64,000 nt of DNA from Hydrocarboniphaga sp. (GTDB lineage: Bacteria; Pseudomonadota; Gammaproteobacteria; Nevskiales; Nevskiaceae). Numbering within the stretch: the first letter of the stretch is position 1; every line of letters starts with the position of its first letter. Both the position numbers and the translations under genes were made by a program. Shown piece by piece: positions 38,336 through 46,404 of this stretch. The DNA is taken from assembly GCF_028291725.1 (NCBI RefSeq), contig NZ_JAQGNT010000063.1:123367-187366 (forward strand), in the 5' to 3' direction. Under the pieces are notes generated by a model. That model saw nothing but the letters and a program-made list of their open reading frames with translations, was not told the DNA's origin and searched no databases.

Positions 38336-38439
38336 GCGCGCCGACACGGTGCTTGCACGAAGCGCAGCCGGTGCGGGAGGCGCGCGTCTGCTCACGGCGA
38401 CACCTGCACACTCCTCTCGGCGACAAGGTGCACCAGTGA
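38332..38439 (+). CDS. Micro-ORF linking pyrB and pyrC' (35 aa)
   Basis: ATG at 38332 overlaps the pyrB stop as ATGA, and its TGA (38437-38439) overlaps the GTG of pyrC' as GTGA. It encodes [20 protein letters not shown] and [15 protein letters not shown], a basic peptide without recognised homology. Both overlaps suggest it is translated, at least to deliver ribosomes to pyrC'. The peptide itself may have no function. Confidence 0.45.
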   Translation: MSAPTRCLHEAQPVREARVCSRRHLHTPLGDKVHQ

Positions 38440-39743
38440 GCACCAGCCTGTCGCTGCTGATCCGCAACGTCCGCGTGCTGGACCCGACCAGCGGCTTCGA
38501 CGCCATAGTCAACGTCGGCATCCGCGACGGCCGCGTCGATTACCGCGATGTGGCCGCGCCGGCTGCCACCTACGATCAGACCCTGGACGGCAGCGGACGC
38601 TGGCTGATGCCGGCAGCCATCGACCTGGCCGCGCGCTTCCGCGAGCCCGGCGAAACCCACAAGGCCGACTTCGTCTCGGAAACCGGTGCCGCCCAGGCCG
38701 GCGGCATCGGCTGTGTGGTGCTGCCGCCCGATACCAGTCCGGTAATCGACTCGCCGGCCGTGGTCGACCGGATCCGGATCAAGGCCGAGGCAGTGGGCGG
38801 CATCGACGTACAGATTCTCGGCGCGCTGACCCAGGGCCTGAAGGGCGAGGCACTGGCGTCGATGAGCGCGCTCAAGCGCGCCGGCTGCGTCGGCTTCAGC
38901 CAGGCGCTCGCCCCGATGCGCAGCGCGCTGGTCGCAAGACGCGCACTGGAATACGCAGACGGCCTGGGCGCGACCGTCCACGTATTCGCCCAGGACGCCG
39001 ACCTGGCCAACGGCGGCTGTGCCCACGAAGGCCCGGTCGGAACGCGGCTCGGCCTGGCGCCGATCCCGGTCGCGGCCGAGGTCGCCGCGATCCGGCTGTG
39101 GATTTCGCTGGTCGAGGACACCGGTGCGCGCGTGCACTTCTGCCGGCTGTCGACGGCCAGCGGCGCGACGCTGATCGAATCGGCGCAGGCGCGCGGTCTG
39201 CCGGTCAGCGCCGACGTCGCCGCGCACCAGCTGTTCATGACCGAGGCCGATCTCGAAGGCTTCGACGCCATGGCCCACGTGATCCCGCCGCTGCGCGCGC
39301 TGCGCGACCGCGACGGCCTGCGCGAAGCGCTGAAGCGCGGCGTGATCGGCACGGTCTGCTCGGATCACCAGCCCCACGAGCCCGACGCCAAGGTCAACCC
39401 CTTCCCGCTGACCGAGCCGGGCATCGCCGGGCTGGAAACGCTGCTGCCGCTGGTACTGCAGCTGGTCCACGAGCAAGTGCTGACGCCGCTGCAGGCGGCC
39501 GCGCGGCTCAGCCTGGGGCCGGCCCTGGTGCTCGGCCGGGCCGAGCCCGGCGTATCGCCGGGCGCGAGCGCCGACCTGGTGCTGATCGACCCGGAAATCG
39601 AATGGACCCTGGATACCGCCGACGCCACGCGCTGGCACAGCCGCGGCCGCAACACCCCGTTCGCGGGCCGCCGCTTCCGCGGCCGGCCGGTGATGACGCT
39701 GTACGCCGGCCAGATCGTCTGGCAGGCGCCGACGACGATCTAA
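38436..39743 (+). CDS. pyrC': Non-catalytic dihydroorotase-like PyrC' (PyrX)
   Basis: 435 residues of the type-I dihydroorotase family. The metal-binding H-x-H of active enzymes (normally DLHVHLREPG) is lost: here the sequence reads AAIDLAARFREPGETHKADF, so both histidines are replaced (Ala65, Arg67). Other family blocks remain (VSADVAAHQLFMTEADLEGF, GTVCSDHQPHEPDAK, NTPFAGRRFRGRPVMTLYAG). In Pseudomonas the equivalent inactive PyrC' is a structural partner required for PyrB activity, and a second, active PyrC is elsewhere. I start at GTG 38436, which overlaps the micro-ORF stop. The stop overlaps the convergent stop of the next gene. Confidence 0.9.
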   Translation: MSTSLSLLIRNVRVLDPTSGFDAIVNVGIRDGRVDYRDVAAPAATYDQTLDGSGRWLMPAAIDLAARFREPGETHKADFVSETGAAQAGGIGCVVLPPDTSPVIDSPAVVDRIRIKAEAVGGIDVQILGALTQGLKGEALASMSALKRAGCVGFSQALAPMRSALVARRALEYADGLGATVHVFAQDADLANGGCAHEGPVGTRLGLAPIPVAAEVAAIRLWISLVEDTGARVHFCRLSTASGATLIESAQARGLPVSADVAAHQLFMTEADLEGFDAMAHVIPPLRALRDRDGLREALKRGVIGTVCSDHQPHEPDAKVNPFPLTEPGIAGLETLLPLVLQLVHEQVLTPLQAAARLSLGPALVLGRAEPGVSPGASADLVLIDPEIEWTLDTADATRWHSRGRNTPFAGRRFRGRPVMTLYAGQIVWQAPTTI

Positions 39744-40060
39744 GGTTTCGCGTCGGCCGGTGCGGGCAAGGTCACGTAGGGCGACTCGGCCGGAGCCAGG
39801 GGCTTGCGGAAGATGCTCTGGCTCGCCCGGGTCGGTACTGCATAGACCGGCCGCATCTGCCCTTCCTGGGCGCGCGGGAAGTTGTTCTCGATGAAGTTGC
39901 CGGCCGCAGTGTTACCGAAGTTACCCTGGTCGATATCGCCGAAGCTTCCCACCTGGCGGTCGCCGTACTGGGCCGGCGCGCTGGCAGTCTCGGACGCGGC
40001 GGCGATCGAAGACCCGGCCAGCAGTACGGCGGAGACGCAGAAAAAAGCAATCCGATTCAT
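39740..40060 (-). CDS. Small exported protein of unknown function
   Basis: 106 residues starting at MNRIAFFCVSAVLLAGSSIA. Signal peptide, cleavage near AAA-SETA. The mature part has FG/N-rich short repeats (GSFGDIDQGNFGNTAAGNFI) and a Pro-rich tail (RKPLAPAESPYVTLPAPADA). No family recognised. It is convergent with pyrC' and the two stops overlap by 3 bp. A longer frame adds MQDWLPINVSA upstream of the Met chosen here; the chosen Met gives a normal signal peptide. 196 bp separate it from pckA with no further gene seen. Confidence 0.6.
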   Translation of the reverse strand: MNRIAFFCVSAVLLAGSSIAAASETASAPAQYGDRQVGSFGDIDQGNFGNTAAGNFIENNFPRAQEGQMRPVYAVPTRASQSIFRKPLAPAESPYVTLPAPADAKP

Positions 40061-40256
40061 CGCTGATACATTTATTGGCAGCCAATCTTGCATTCAGTAT
40101 AAGCGTGGCTGGCGGCTCCCTAGGGGACCGCGATCATGGATATTTTGCCCCCCGCTGACTATGCTTCCGAATATGGGTCGCAGCGCTTTTGCATATGACA
40201 GCGGGCTTTTCACCCAGCCCCACTCCCATTCAATTCCCGTTCCTTGAGGATGCATC

Positions 40257-41921
40257 ATGACGTTTCAGACGAGCTTCCAGGCCGATCTCGAGAAACTGTT
40301 CGGTCTGAAGACCGTCAGCTACAAGTACAACCTGGGCAAGACCGAGTTGTTCCATGAAGCGATCGCCAATGATCGCGGCCGGGTCAAGCGCGGCGGCGGC
40401 AGCAACGAGCAGAAGGCCTTCCCGACGATACTCGGCGACCAGGGTCCGCTGGTCTATTACACCGACCCGGACTGCACCGGCCGCCGCACCAAGGACACCT
40501 ACGCCGTCAAATGGCCGGAGGTCGCCGACGAAATCTGGTTCAAGGCCGACCTGAACCCCTACGATCCAGCGAAGTACGAGGCGCTGCTGAAACGTGTCGT
40601 CGCTCATCTGAACGCGAAAAAGAGCTCGCTGTACGTCAAGGACCTGTTCATGGGGTCCGACCCGGATTTCGCGGTGCCGTACCGCTTTGTCGGCGAATAC
40701 GCGAGCCACGCGATGTTCTGCCACAACATGTTCCCCAAGGACCTGCAGGGCGTGAAGGACGTCGACACGCGCCGCTGGACCATGCTCAACGTACCCAGCT
40801 TCGTCTGCGAACCCGAGATCGACGGCTGCCGCTCCGAAGCCGCTGCGATCATCGACACCCGGAACCGGATCTGCCTGGTCGCCGGCCGCGCCGACTACTG
40901 CGGCGTCAACAAGAAGACCATCTTCACGGTCGGCAACTACCTGCTGCCCAAGGAAGGCCGGCTGTCGATGCACTGCTCGGCCAACGTCGGCAAGAACAAC
41001 GACGCGGCGATCCTGTTCGGCCTGTCCGGCACCGGCAAGACCACGCTGTCGGCCGACGCCAGCCGCCGTCTGATCGGCGACGACGAGACCATCTGGTCCG
41101 ACAACGGCCTGTGCAACCTCGAAGACGGCTGCTATGCCAAGCTGATCGACCTCGACAAGGAGAACGAGCCGGTCATCGCGCAGGCACTGAGCAAGGCCGG
41201 CACGATCATCGAGAACGTGCCGCCGCTACCTGGCAAGAAGATCGAAGAATGCCACCCGGACGAACTCGACCTGTTCGATGGTTCGCTGGCCGAAAACACC
41301 CGCTTCAGCTATCCGCTGGACGCCAATCCCAACGTGATGCCCAACGGCCAGGGCCCGCATCCACGGACCATCGTGCTGCTGACCGCGGACGCCTTTGGCG
41401 TGCTGCCGCCGATCAGCATCCTGGAACCCAAGGACGTGATGTACCACTTCGTCTCCGGCTTCACCGCGCGCGTCGCCGGCACCGAAGTCGGCGTCAGCGA
41501 GCCGCAGCCGACGTTCTCGGCCTGCTTCGGCGGCCCGTTCATGGCGCAGAAGCCCAATGTCTACGCCAAGCTGCTCGCCGACAAGATGGAGCAGCACAAG
41601 GCGCGCTGCATCCTGCTCAACACCGGCTGGAGCGGTGGCCCCTACGGCACCGGCAAGCGCATGTCGCTGAAGATCACCCGCGCGTTGCTCAACGCCGCAC
41701 TCAACGGTGAACTCGACGGTGTCGAGACCGAGACCCAGACCATCCTCAACCTGAAGATGCCGAAGAGCTGCCCGGGCGTCGACAGCGCGATCCTGAACCC
41801 GCGCAACACCTGGGCCGACAAAGCCGCCTACGACGCCACCGCGACCCAGCTGCGCGACATGTTCCGCGACAACTTCAAGAAGAAGGGCTTCGCCGCGTTC
41901 GGTATCGAAGAGCGCATCTAG
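40257..41921 (+). CDS. pckA: Phosphoenolpyruvate carboxykinase (ATP)
   Basis: 554 residues. Converts oxaloacetate and ATP to phosphoenolpyruvate, a gluconeogenic step. The P-loop GLSGTGKTT is at about 255-263, as in ATP-type enzymes. Other blocks are LFMGSDPDFAVPYRFVGEYA, NYLLPKEGRLSMHCSANVG, FSYPLDANPNVMPNGQGPHP, PKDVMYHFVSGFTARVAGTE and LNTGWSGGPYGTGKRMSLKI. GAGG lies a few nt before the ATG. The last base of the TAG stop is also the first base of a 159-bp palindromic element that follows with no gap. Confidence 0.95.
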   Translation: MTFQTSFQADLEKLFGLKTVSYKYNLGKTELFHEAIANDRGRVKRGGGSNEQKAFPTILGDQGPLVYYTDPDCTGRRTKDTYAVKWPEVADEIWFKADLNPYDPAKYEALLKRVVAHLNAKKSSLYVKDLFMGSDPDFAVPYRFVGEYASHAMFCHNMFPKDLQGVKDVDTRRWTMLNVPSFVCEPEIDGCRSEAAAIIDTRNRICLVAGRADYCGVNKKTIFTVGNYLLPKEGRLSMHCSANVGKNNDAAILFGLSGTGKTTLSADASRRLIGDDETIWSDNGLCNLEDGCYAKLIDLDKENEPVIAQALSKAGTIIENVPPLPGKKIEECHPDELDLFDGSLAENTRFSYPLDANPNVMPNGQGPHPRTIVLLTADAFGVLPPISILEPKDVMYHFVSGFTARVAGTEVGVSEPQPTFSACFGGPFMAQKPNVYAKLLADKMEQHKARCILLNTGWSGGPYGTGKRMSLKITRALLNAALNGELDGVETETQTILNLKMPKSCPGVDSAILNPRNTWADKAAYDATATQLRDMFRDNFKKKGFAAFGIEERI

Positions 41922-42079
41922 TGTCGTGAGTCAGAAGTTCGCATGCGAATTCGCCGCGTCTTTTCGCGCCTGGCCGCGTTGCAACTCCTCGCCATAGTTC
42001 GACTATGGCTCGTCGTTGCGCCTTGCCAGTCACGAAAAGCCGTCGGCGAATTCATCACGGAACTTCTGACTCACGACAC
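41921..42079. mobile_element. 159-bp palindromic MITE-like element
   Basis: Perfect 20-bp terminal inverted repeats GTGTCGTGAGTCAGAAGTTC, then imperfect complementarity through the whole element (GAATTCGCCG, CTTTTCG and CTGGC arms) to the centre CCATAGTTCGACTATGG. No coding capacity. It joins the pckA stop on one side and a truncated SDR gene on the other. A clear target duplication is not visible. The structure fits a non-autonomous transposon; its parent is unknown. Confidence 0.8.
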
Positions 42080-42442
42080 CAGGTAGTGCACGGTCACGTC
42101 GTAGTTGATACGCATGCAGGCCTTGACCATCGCGGCCGTGGCGGTGGCCATGTTGTACGCGGGGCCTTCGCCGATGTTCAGCAAGGCAGCGTCGATGCGG
42201 CCGAACTCCGCGATTGCGCGCTCGACGACGCCGGCCGCGGCTGCCTCGTCGAGCGCGTCCGCGGGCAGTACCAGACAGCGGCTGCCGCGAGCGCGAATGA
42301 TCGACGCGAGCGCTTCCAGCTCCGCTGCGCGGCGCGCGGTGATCACCAGATTGTTGCCGCCGGGCGCCAGCTGTTCGGCAACGGAGCGGCCGATGCCGGC
42401 CGATGCGCCGGTGATCAGGATGGTCTTGCCGGACAGCCGCAT
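42065..42442 (-). pseudogene. SDR family oxidoreductase, 3'-truncated
   Basis: The N-terminal 121 residues of a short-chain dehydrogenase: Rossmann motif TGASAGIG (MRLSGKTILITGASAGIGRS), VITARRAAELEAL, LPADALDEAA, DAALLNIGEGPAY. The reading frame then enters the terminal repeat of the 159-bp element and stops in GTGTCGTGA (the final VS and stop come from the element). The catalytic Y-x3-K and the C-terminal half (about 130 residues) are missing and are not found beyond the element, where pckA begins at once. It is on the same strand as the acyl-CoA dehydrogenase 13 bp upstream, so it was probably part of that operon. Very unlikely to be active. Confidence 0.85.
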
Positions 42443-42455
42443 GCCGATGCCCGCC

Positions 42456-44282
42456 TTATTCGAAGATGAAGCTGTCCACCGGCAGCCGGGTCAGCGAGCG
42501 GCTTGGCTTGACCATCGAGGTCGCGTGGCCCTTGGCGCGCGGCAGCAGGTGGTCGAAGTAGAAGCGCGCGGTCGCGATCTTGGCCTTGTAGAACTCCGGT
42601 GACTCACTGCCGCCATGCGCCAGCTTGTTGCCGGCGATGGACGCCTGCAGCGCCCAGAAGTAGGCCATCATCACGTAGCCCGAATACATCAGGAAGTGAT
42701 GGCTGGCGGCGCTGACCACATCGCGATCCTTGCGCGCCATCAGCATCAGACGCACTGTCAGCACGTTCCACTCGGCAGCGTATTTGCCGAGTGTCGTTGC
42801 GATCAACCGCAGCTTCGGGTTGCGCAGGTTGTCGACCGCGAACTTGGCGATCAGCCCGGTGAATTCCCGCACCGCGCCGCCGCGGGTCATGACCAGCACC
42901 TTGCGGCCGAGCAGGTCCAGCGCCTGGATACCGGTGGTGCCTTCATACAGCGTGGCGATGCGCGCGTCGCGGGCGATCTGCTCCATGCCGTGTTCCTTGA
43001 TGTAGCCGTGGCCGCCGAATACCTGGATGCCCTGATTCGCGGCTTCAAGGCCCATCTCGGTCAGAAAGCCCTTGATGATCGGCGTGAAGAAGCCGAGCTT
43101 GTCGTCCCACTTCTTGTATTTCTTGGCATCGTTTTCGATGATGCCGTTGACCATGTGGTCGGCGTATTGTGCGCAGAAATAGATCATCGCGCGGCCGCCT
43201 TCGGCGAAGGCTTTCTGCGTCAGCAGCATGCGGCGCACGTCGGCGTGGTGGATGATCGCATCGGCGACCTTGTCCGGCTCTTTCTTGCCCGACAGCGCGC
43301 GCATCGAGCGGCGGTCCTTGGCGTAGGCGACCGCGCCCTGGAACGACAGCTCGGCATGGCAGACGCCCTGGATCGCGGTGCCGATGCGCGCGGTGTTCAT
43401 GAACGTGAACATCGCCTCCAGGCCCTTGTTCGGCTCGGCGATCAGCCAGGCCTGCGAGTCTTCGAAGTTGATCACCGCGGTGGCCGAGGCCTTGATGCCC
43501 ATCTTGTGTTCGATGGCGCTGCAGACCACGCGGTTAAAGTCCCCGATTGCGCCGATTGCGCCGCCCGCGGCCGGCAGATGCTTGGGCACGATGAACAGCG
43601 AGATGCCGCGGGTGCCGGCCGGCGCGTCGGGCAGGCGAGCGAGCACGATGTGGATGATGTTCTCGGCCAGGTCGTGTTCGCCGGCCGAGATGAAGATCTT
43701 GGTGCCGGTGATGCGGTAGCTGCCGTCGGCGTTGGCTTCGGCGCGGGTCTTCACCTGGCCCAGGTCGGTGCCGCACTGCGGCTCGGTCAGGCACATGGTG
43801 CCGGTCCAGCGGCCTTCGGTCAGCGGCGGCATGTAGGTGTTCTTCAGCTCGTCGGAGGCGTGCTGCAGGATCGTGTTCATCGCGCCCAGCGACAGGCCCG
43901 GATACATGCCGAACGACCAGTTCGCGCTGCCGACCATCTCGGTCTTGAACAGGCCCAGCGACATTGGCATGCCCTGGCCGCCGTATTCGGTCGGGTGCGA
44001 CAAACCCTGCCAGCCGCCGGCGACCCACTGCTCGTAAGCTTCTTTAAAGCCCTTGGGCGTAGTGACCTTGCCGGCGTCGAAATGACAACCCTCGTCGTCA
44101 CCCGACAGGTTGATCGGCGACAGCACTTCCTCGCAGTACCTGGCGCACTCGTCGAGGATCGCGTTGACCGTGTCCGGGTCCGCGTCCTTGCCGTTGGACA
44201 GCGCGGCGTAGTGCGCCGGGTAGTCGAATACCTCGTTGATCAGGAAGCGGATGTCGCGCAGCGGGGCTTTGTAGGCGGGCAT
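42456..44282 (-). CDS. Acyl-CoA dehydrogenase (long form, DmdC/FadE-like)
   Basis: 608 residues. An N-terminal acyl-CoA dehydrogenase extension (YKAPLRDIRFLINEVFDYPA) is followed by the flavin-binding motif TMCLTEPQCGTDLGQVKTRA, GTKIFISAGEHDLAENIIHI, and the catalytic-base region ARIATLYEGTTGIQALDLLG. The extra C-terminal domain (about 470-608) ends in RSLTRLPVDSFIFE. This form occurs as 3-methylmercaptopropionyl-CoA dehydrogenase and as fatty acyl-CoA dehydrogenases; the exact substrate is unclear. I start at MPAYKAPLRD (44282); the additional 16 upstream codons do not look conserved. It diverges from the glycine-cleavage operon. Confidence 0.9.
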   Translation of the reverse strand: MPAYKAPLRDIRFLINEVFDYPAHYAALSNGKDADPDTVNAILDECARYCEEVLSPINLSGDDEGCHFDAGKVTTPKGFKEAYEQWVAGGWQGLSHPTEYGGQGMPMSLGLFKTEMVGSANWSFGMYPGLSLGAMNTILQHASDELKNTYMPPLTEGRWTGTMCLTEPQCGTDLGQVKTRAEANADGSYRITGTKIFISAGEHDLAENIIHIVLARLPDAPAGTRGISLFIVPKHLPAAGGAIGAIGDFNRVVCSAIEHKMGIKASATAVINFEDSQAWLIAEPNKGLEAMFTFMNTARIGTAIQGVCHAELSFQGAVAYAKDRRSMRALSGKKEPDKVADAIIHHADVRRMLLTQKAFAEGGRAMIYFCAQYADHMVNGIIENDAKKYKKWDDKLGFFTPIIKGFLTEMGLEAANQGIQVFGGHGYIKEHGMEQIARDARIATLYEGTTGIQALDLLGRKVLVMTRGGAVREFTGLIAKFAVDNLRNPKLRLIATTLGKYAAEWNVLTVRLMLMARKDRDVVSAASHHFLMYSGYVMMAYFWALQASIAGNKLAHGGSESPEFYKAKIATARFYFDHLLPRAKGHATSMVKPSRSLTRLPVDSFIFE

Positions 44283-44461
44283 GGGAAAAGGTAGGGCTCG
44301 TTGGGACGGCGATTGTGTGCAAGTGTGCACCGGCTGCCATTGGCCTTGCCGCCGGCTTCGCTCTGGCAGCGCGGATCAGCCTGGTGCGCAGCCGCGCCGG
44401 CTTGGGTGGATTGCCGCTGTCACCCGGCGGAACGCTCCGGTAGACTGGCCACCGGCAACAG

Positions 44462-44672
44462 ACCCCGCGAAAGAGACCACCCAGCCGTCCTGGGTGGCGC
44501 CGAAGGCGCAACCGCCCGGAATCGCTCAGGCAAAAGGATCGTGTGGTCTGCCGACTCTGGAGAGCGACGCTGCCTCGTGCAACGTCCACCGATGGGGCAA
44601 GGCGGCGCTTTTTTCGGCGCCGCCGGAACTCTCAGGTCCGAACGCATCGCGTTTGGAAAGACAGACGGGGCG
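44462..44672 (+). ncRNA. Tandem glycine riboswitch
   Basis: Two consecutive aptamers upstream of gcvT. Aptamer 1 (44462-44547) has the GCGCCGAAGGCGCAACCGCC core and CTCAGGCAAAAGGATC. Aptamer 2 (about 44550-44670) has CTGGAGAGC, CCACCGATGGGGCAA and CTCTCAGGTCCGAACGC. These are the family's hallmarks. Glycine binding normally switches gcv expression on. The sequence between aptamer 2 and the gcvT ATG (44673-44714) holds no clear terminator, so control may be at translation. The whole 432-bp stretch between the acyl-CoA dehydrogenase and gcvT starts holds only this element and, presumably, divergent promoters at 44283-44461. Confidence 0.93.
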
Positions 44673-44714
44673 AATGACGCGGCACCTGGCTCAGCCGGGC
44701 GCTGGCGCGACCCA

Positions 44715-45827
44715 ATGACCCTGTCCGATAACCGAGTCGACCGCATGCTCAAGCAAACCGCGCTGCATTCCGAACATCAGCGCCTCGGCGCCCGCCTGGT
44801 CGATTTCGCCGGCTGGGACATGCCGATCCAGTATCAATCCCAGCTCGACGAACACCACGCCGTGCGCAGCGGCGCCGGCATGTTCGACGTCGCGCATATG
44901 TCGGCGGTGGATCTGCATGGCGCGCGTACCCGCGAATTCCTGCGCCAGCTGCTGGCCAACGATGTCGCCAAGCTCAAGATTCCGGGCAAGGCGCTCTATA
45001 CCTGCATGTTGCGCGAGGACGGCGGCATCCTCGACGACCTGATTGTCTATTTCCTCAGCGACGACTGGTTTCGCCTGGTGGTCAACGCCGGCACCACCGA
45101 CAAGGACCTGGCCTGGATCAAGGCCAAGGCGACGGATTACGGCGTCAGCGTCAGCTATCGCGACGACCTCGGCATCCTTGCGGTGCAGGGCCCGCAGGCG
45201 CGCGCCATCGTCGCGCGCCACCTGCCGGGCAAGCTCGCCGAAGCCTCGCTCGCGCTGGTCGCGTTCCAGGCGGCGCATGAAGGTGAGCTATTCGTCGGCC
45301 GCACCGGCTACACCGGCGAAGACGGCTTCGAGCTGATCCTGCCGCATGCGGAGCTGGTGGCGCTGTGGACCCAGTTGCTGGCCGACGGCGTCAAACCCTG
45401 CGGACTCGGCGCGCGCGACACCTTGCGCCTGGAAGCCGGCATGAACCTGTATGGCCTTGACATGGACGAGAGCGTACATCCGCTCGAAGCCGGCCTGGGC
45501 TGGACCGTGGCCTGGGCTCCGGAGGATCGCGACTTCATCGGTCGCAAGGCGATCGAGGCTTATCGCGCCGCGAGCCCGAAAGTATTCGTCGGCCTGTTGC
45601 TCGAAGGCCGCGGCGTGATGCGCTCGCATATGAAAGTGCGCTTCGCTGATGCCGGTGCCGGCGAAACCACCAGCGGCGGCTTCGCGCCGACGATGAAGCA
45701 GTCGATCGCGCTGGCGCGGGTCGACGCCGCCCATGCCGGCGCCTGCGAAGTCGAGATTCGCGGGCAGTGGGTCGCGGCACGCATCGTGAAAGCGCCGTTT
45801 GTGCGCAACGGCAAAGTTCTGATCTGA
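44715..45827 (+). CDS. gcvT: Aminomethyltransferase (glycine cleavage T protein)
   Basis: 370 residues from ATG 44715 (MTLSDNRVDRMLKQTALHSE); an ATG at 44745 (MLKQTALHSEHQRL) is a plausible alternative and closer to the E. coli start. T-protein motifs: DFAGWDMPIQYQSQLDEHHA, GAGMFDVAHMSAVDLHG, GGILDDLIVY, IGRTGYTGEDGFEL-like RTGYTGEDGFELILP, GLGARDTLRLEAGMNLYGLD and the C-terminal PFVRNGKVLI. It releases ammonia from the aminomethyl group on H-protein and transfers the one-carbon unit to tetrahydrofolate. First gene of gcvT-gcvH-gcvPA-gcvPB, all downstream of the glycine riboswitch. Confidence 0.95.
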   Translation: MTLSDNRVDRMLKQTALHSEHQRLGARLVDFAGWDMPIQYQSQLDEHHAVRSGAGMFDVAHMSAVDLHGARTREFLRQLLANDVAKLKIPGKALYTCMLREDGGILDDLIVYFLSDDWFRLVVNAGTTDKDLAWIKAKATDYGVSVSYRDDLGILAVQGPQARAIVARHLPGKLAEASLALVAFQAAHEGELFVGRTGYTGEDGFELILPHAELVALWTQLLADGVKPCGLGARDTLRLEAGMNLYGLDMDESVHPLEAGLGWTVAWAPEDRDFIGRKAIEAYRAASPKVFVGLLLEGRGVMRSHMKVRFADAGAGETTSGGFAPTMKQSIALARVDAAHAGACEVEIRGQWVAARIVKAPFVRNGKVLI

Positions 45828-45872
45828 AGCAGCCTCAACTCACGCGACGCAGCAATCTCTGGAGAGACCTGG

Positions 45873-46262
45873 ATGAGCAATATCCCCGCTGACCTGAAGT
45901 ACGTCACCAGCCACGAATGGATCAAGCTGCAGGCCGACGGCACTTTGCTGATCGGCATCACCGACCACGCTCAGGGCGCGCTCGGCGATCTGGTGTTCGT
46001 GGACGTACCGAAGGTCGGCCGCGTGCTCGTGGCGCACGAAGCCTGCGCCGTGGTCGAGTCGGTCAAGGCCGCGTCTGACGTGTACGCGCCGCTGGCCGGC
46101 GAAGTCATCGCGGTCAACGAGGCGCTGGCCGGCGCGCCGGAACTGCTCAACAGCGATCCCTACGGCGCCGGCTGGATGTGGCAGCTGAGGCCGGCCAACC
46201 CCGCGGATATCGACACGCTGTTGGACGCGGCGGGTTACGCCAAGGTTCTCGAAACCGCCTGA
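45873..46262 (+). CDS. gcvH: Glycine cleavage H protein
   Basis: 129 residues. The lipoylation site is Lys65 in [18 protein letters not shown]. The remaining pattern ([54 protein letters not shown]) is typical. It carries the aminomethyl intermediate between the P, T and L proteins. TGGAGAGA Shine-Dalgarno precedes the ATG. A GC-rich repeat pair separates it from gcvPA. Confidence 0.97.
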   Translation: MSNIPADLKYVTSHEWIKLQADGTLLIGITDHAQGALGDLVFVDVPKVGRVLVAHEACAVVESVKAASDVYAPLAGEVIAVNEALAGAPELLNSDPYGAGWMWQLRPANPADIDTLLDAAGYAKVLETA

Positions 46263-46270
46263 GTTTTTAT

Positions 46271-46376
46271 TCCCTCCCCCGCGAGCGGGGGAGGGCTAGG
46301 GTGGGGGCGAGACGTCGCGGAGTTGCTCTCTCGGCTCGCCCCCATCCCAGCCTTCCCCCGCAAGCGGGGGAAGGAG
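46271..46376. repeat. GC-rich inverted repeat pair, family C copy 2
   Basis: Same head-to-head pair of CCCCCGC(N2)GCGGGGG hairpin modules as at 12425 and 58850, here between gcvH and gcvPA within the gcv operon, starting 9 bp after the gcvH stop. Confidence 0.9.
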
Positions 46377-46404
46377 CAAAGCCCATCATTTCACCGACGA
46401 TCCC

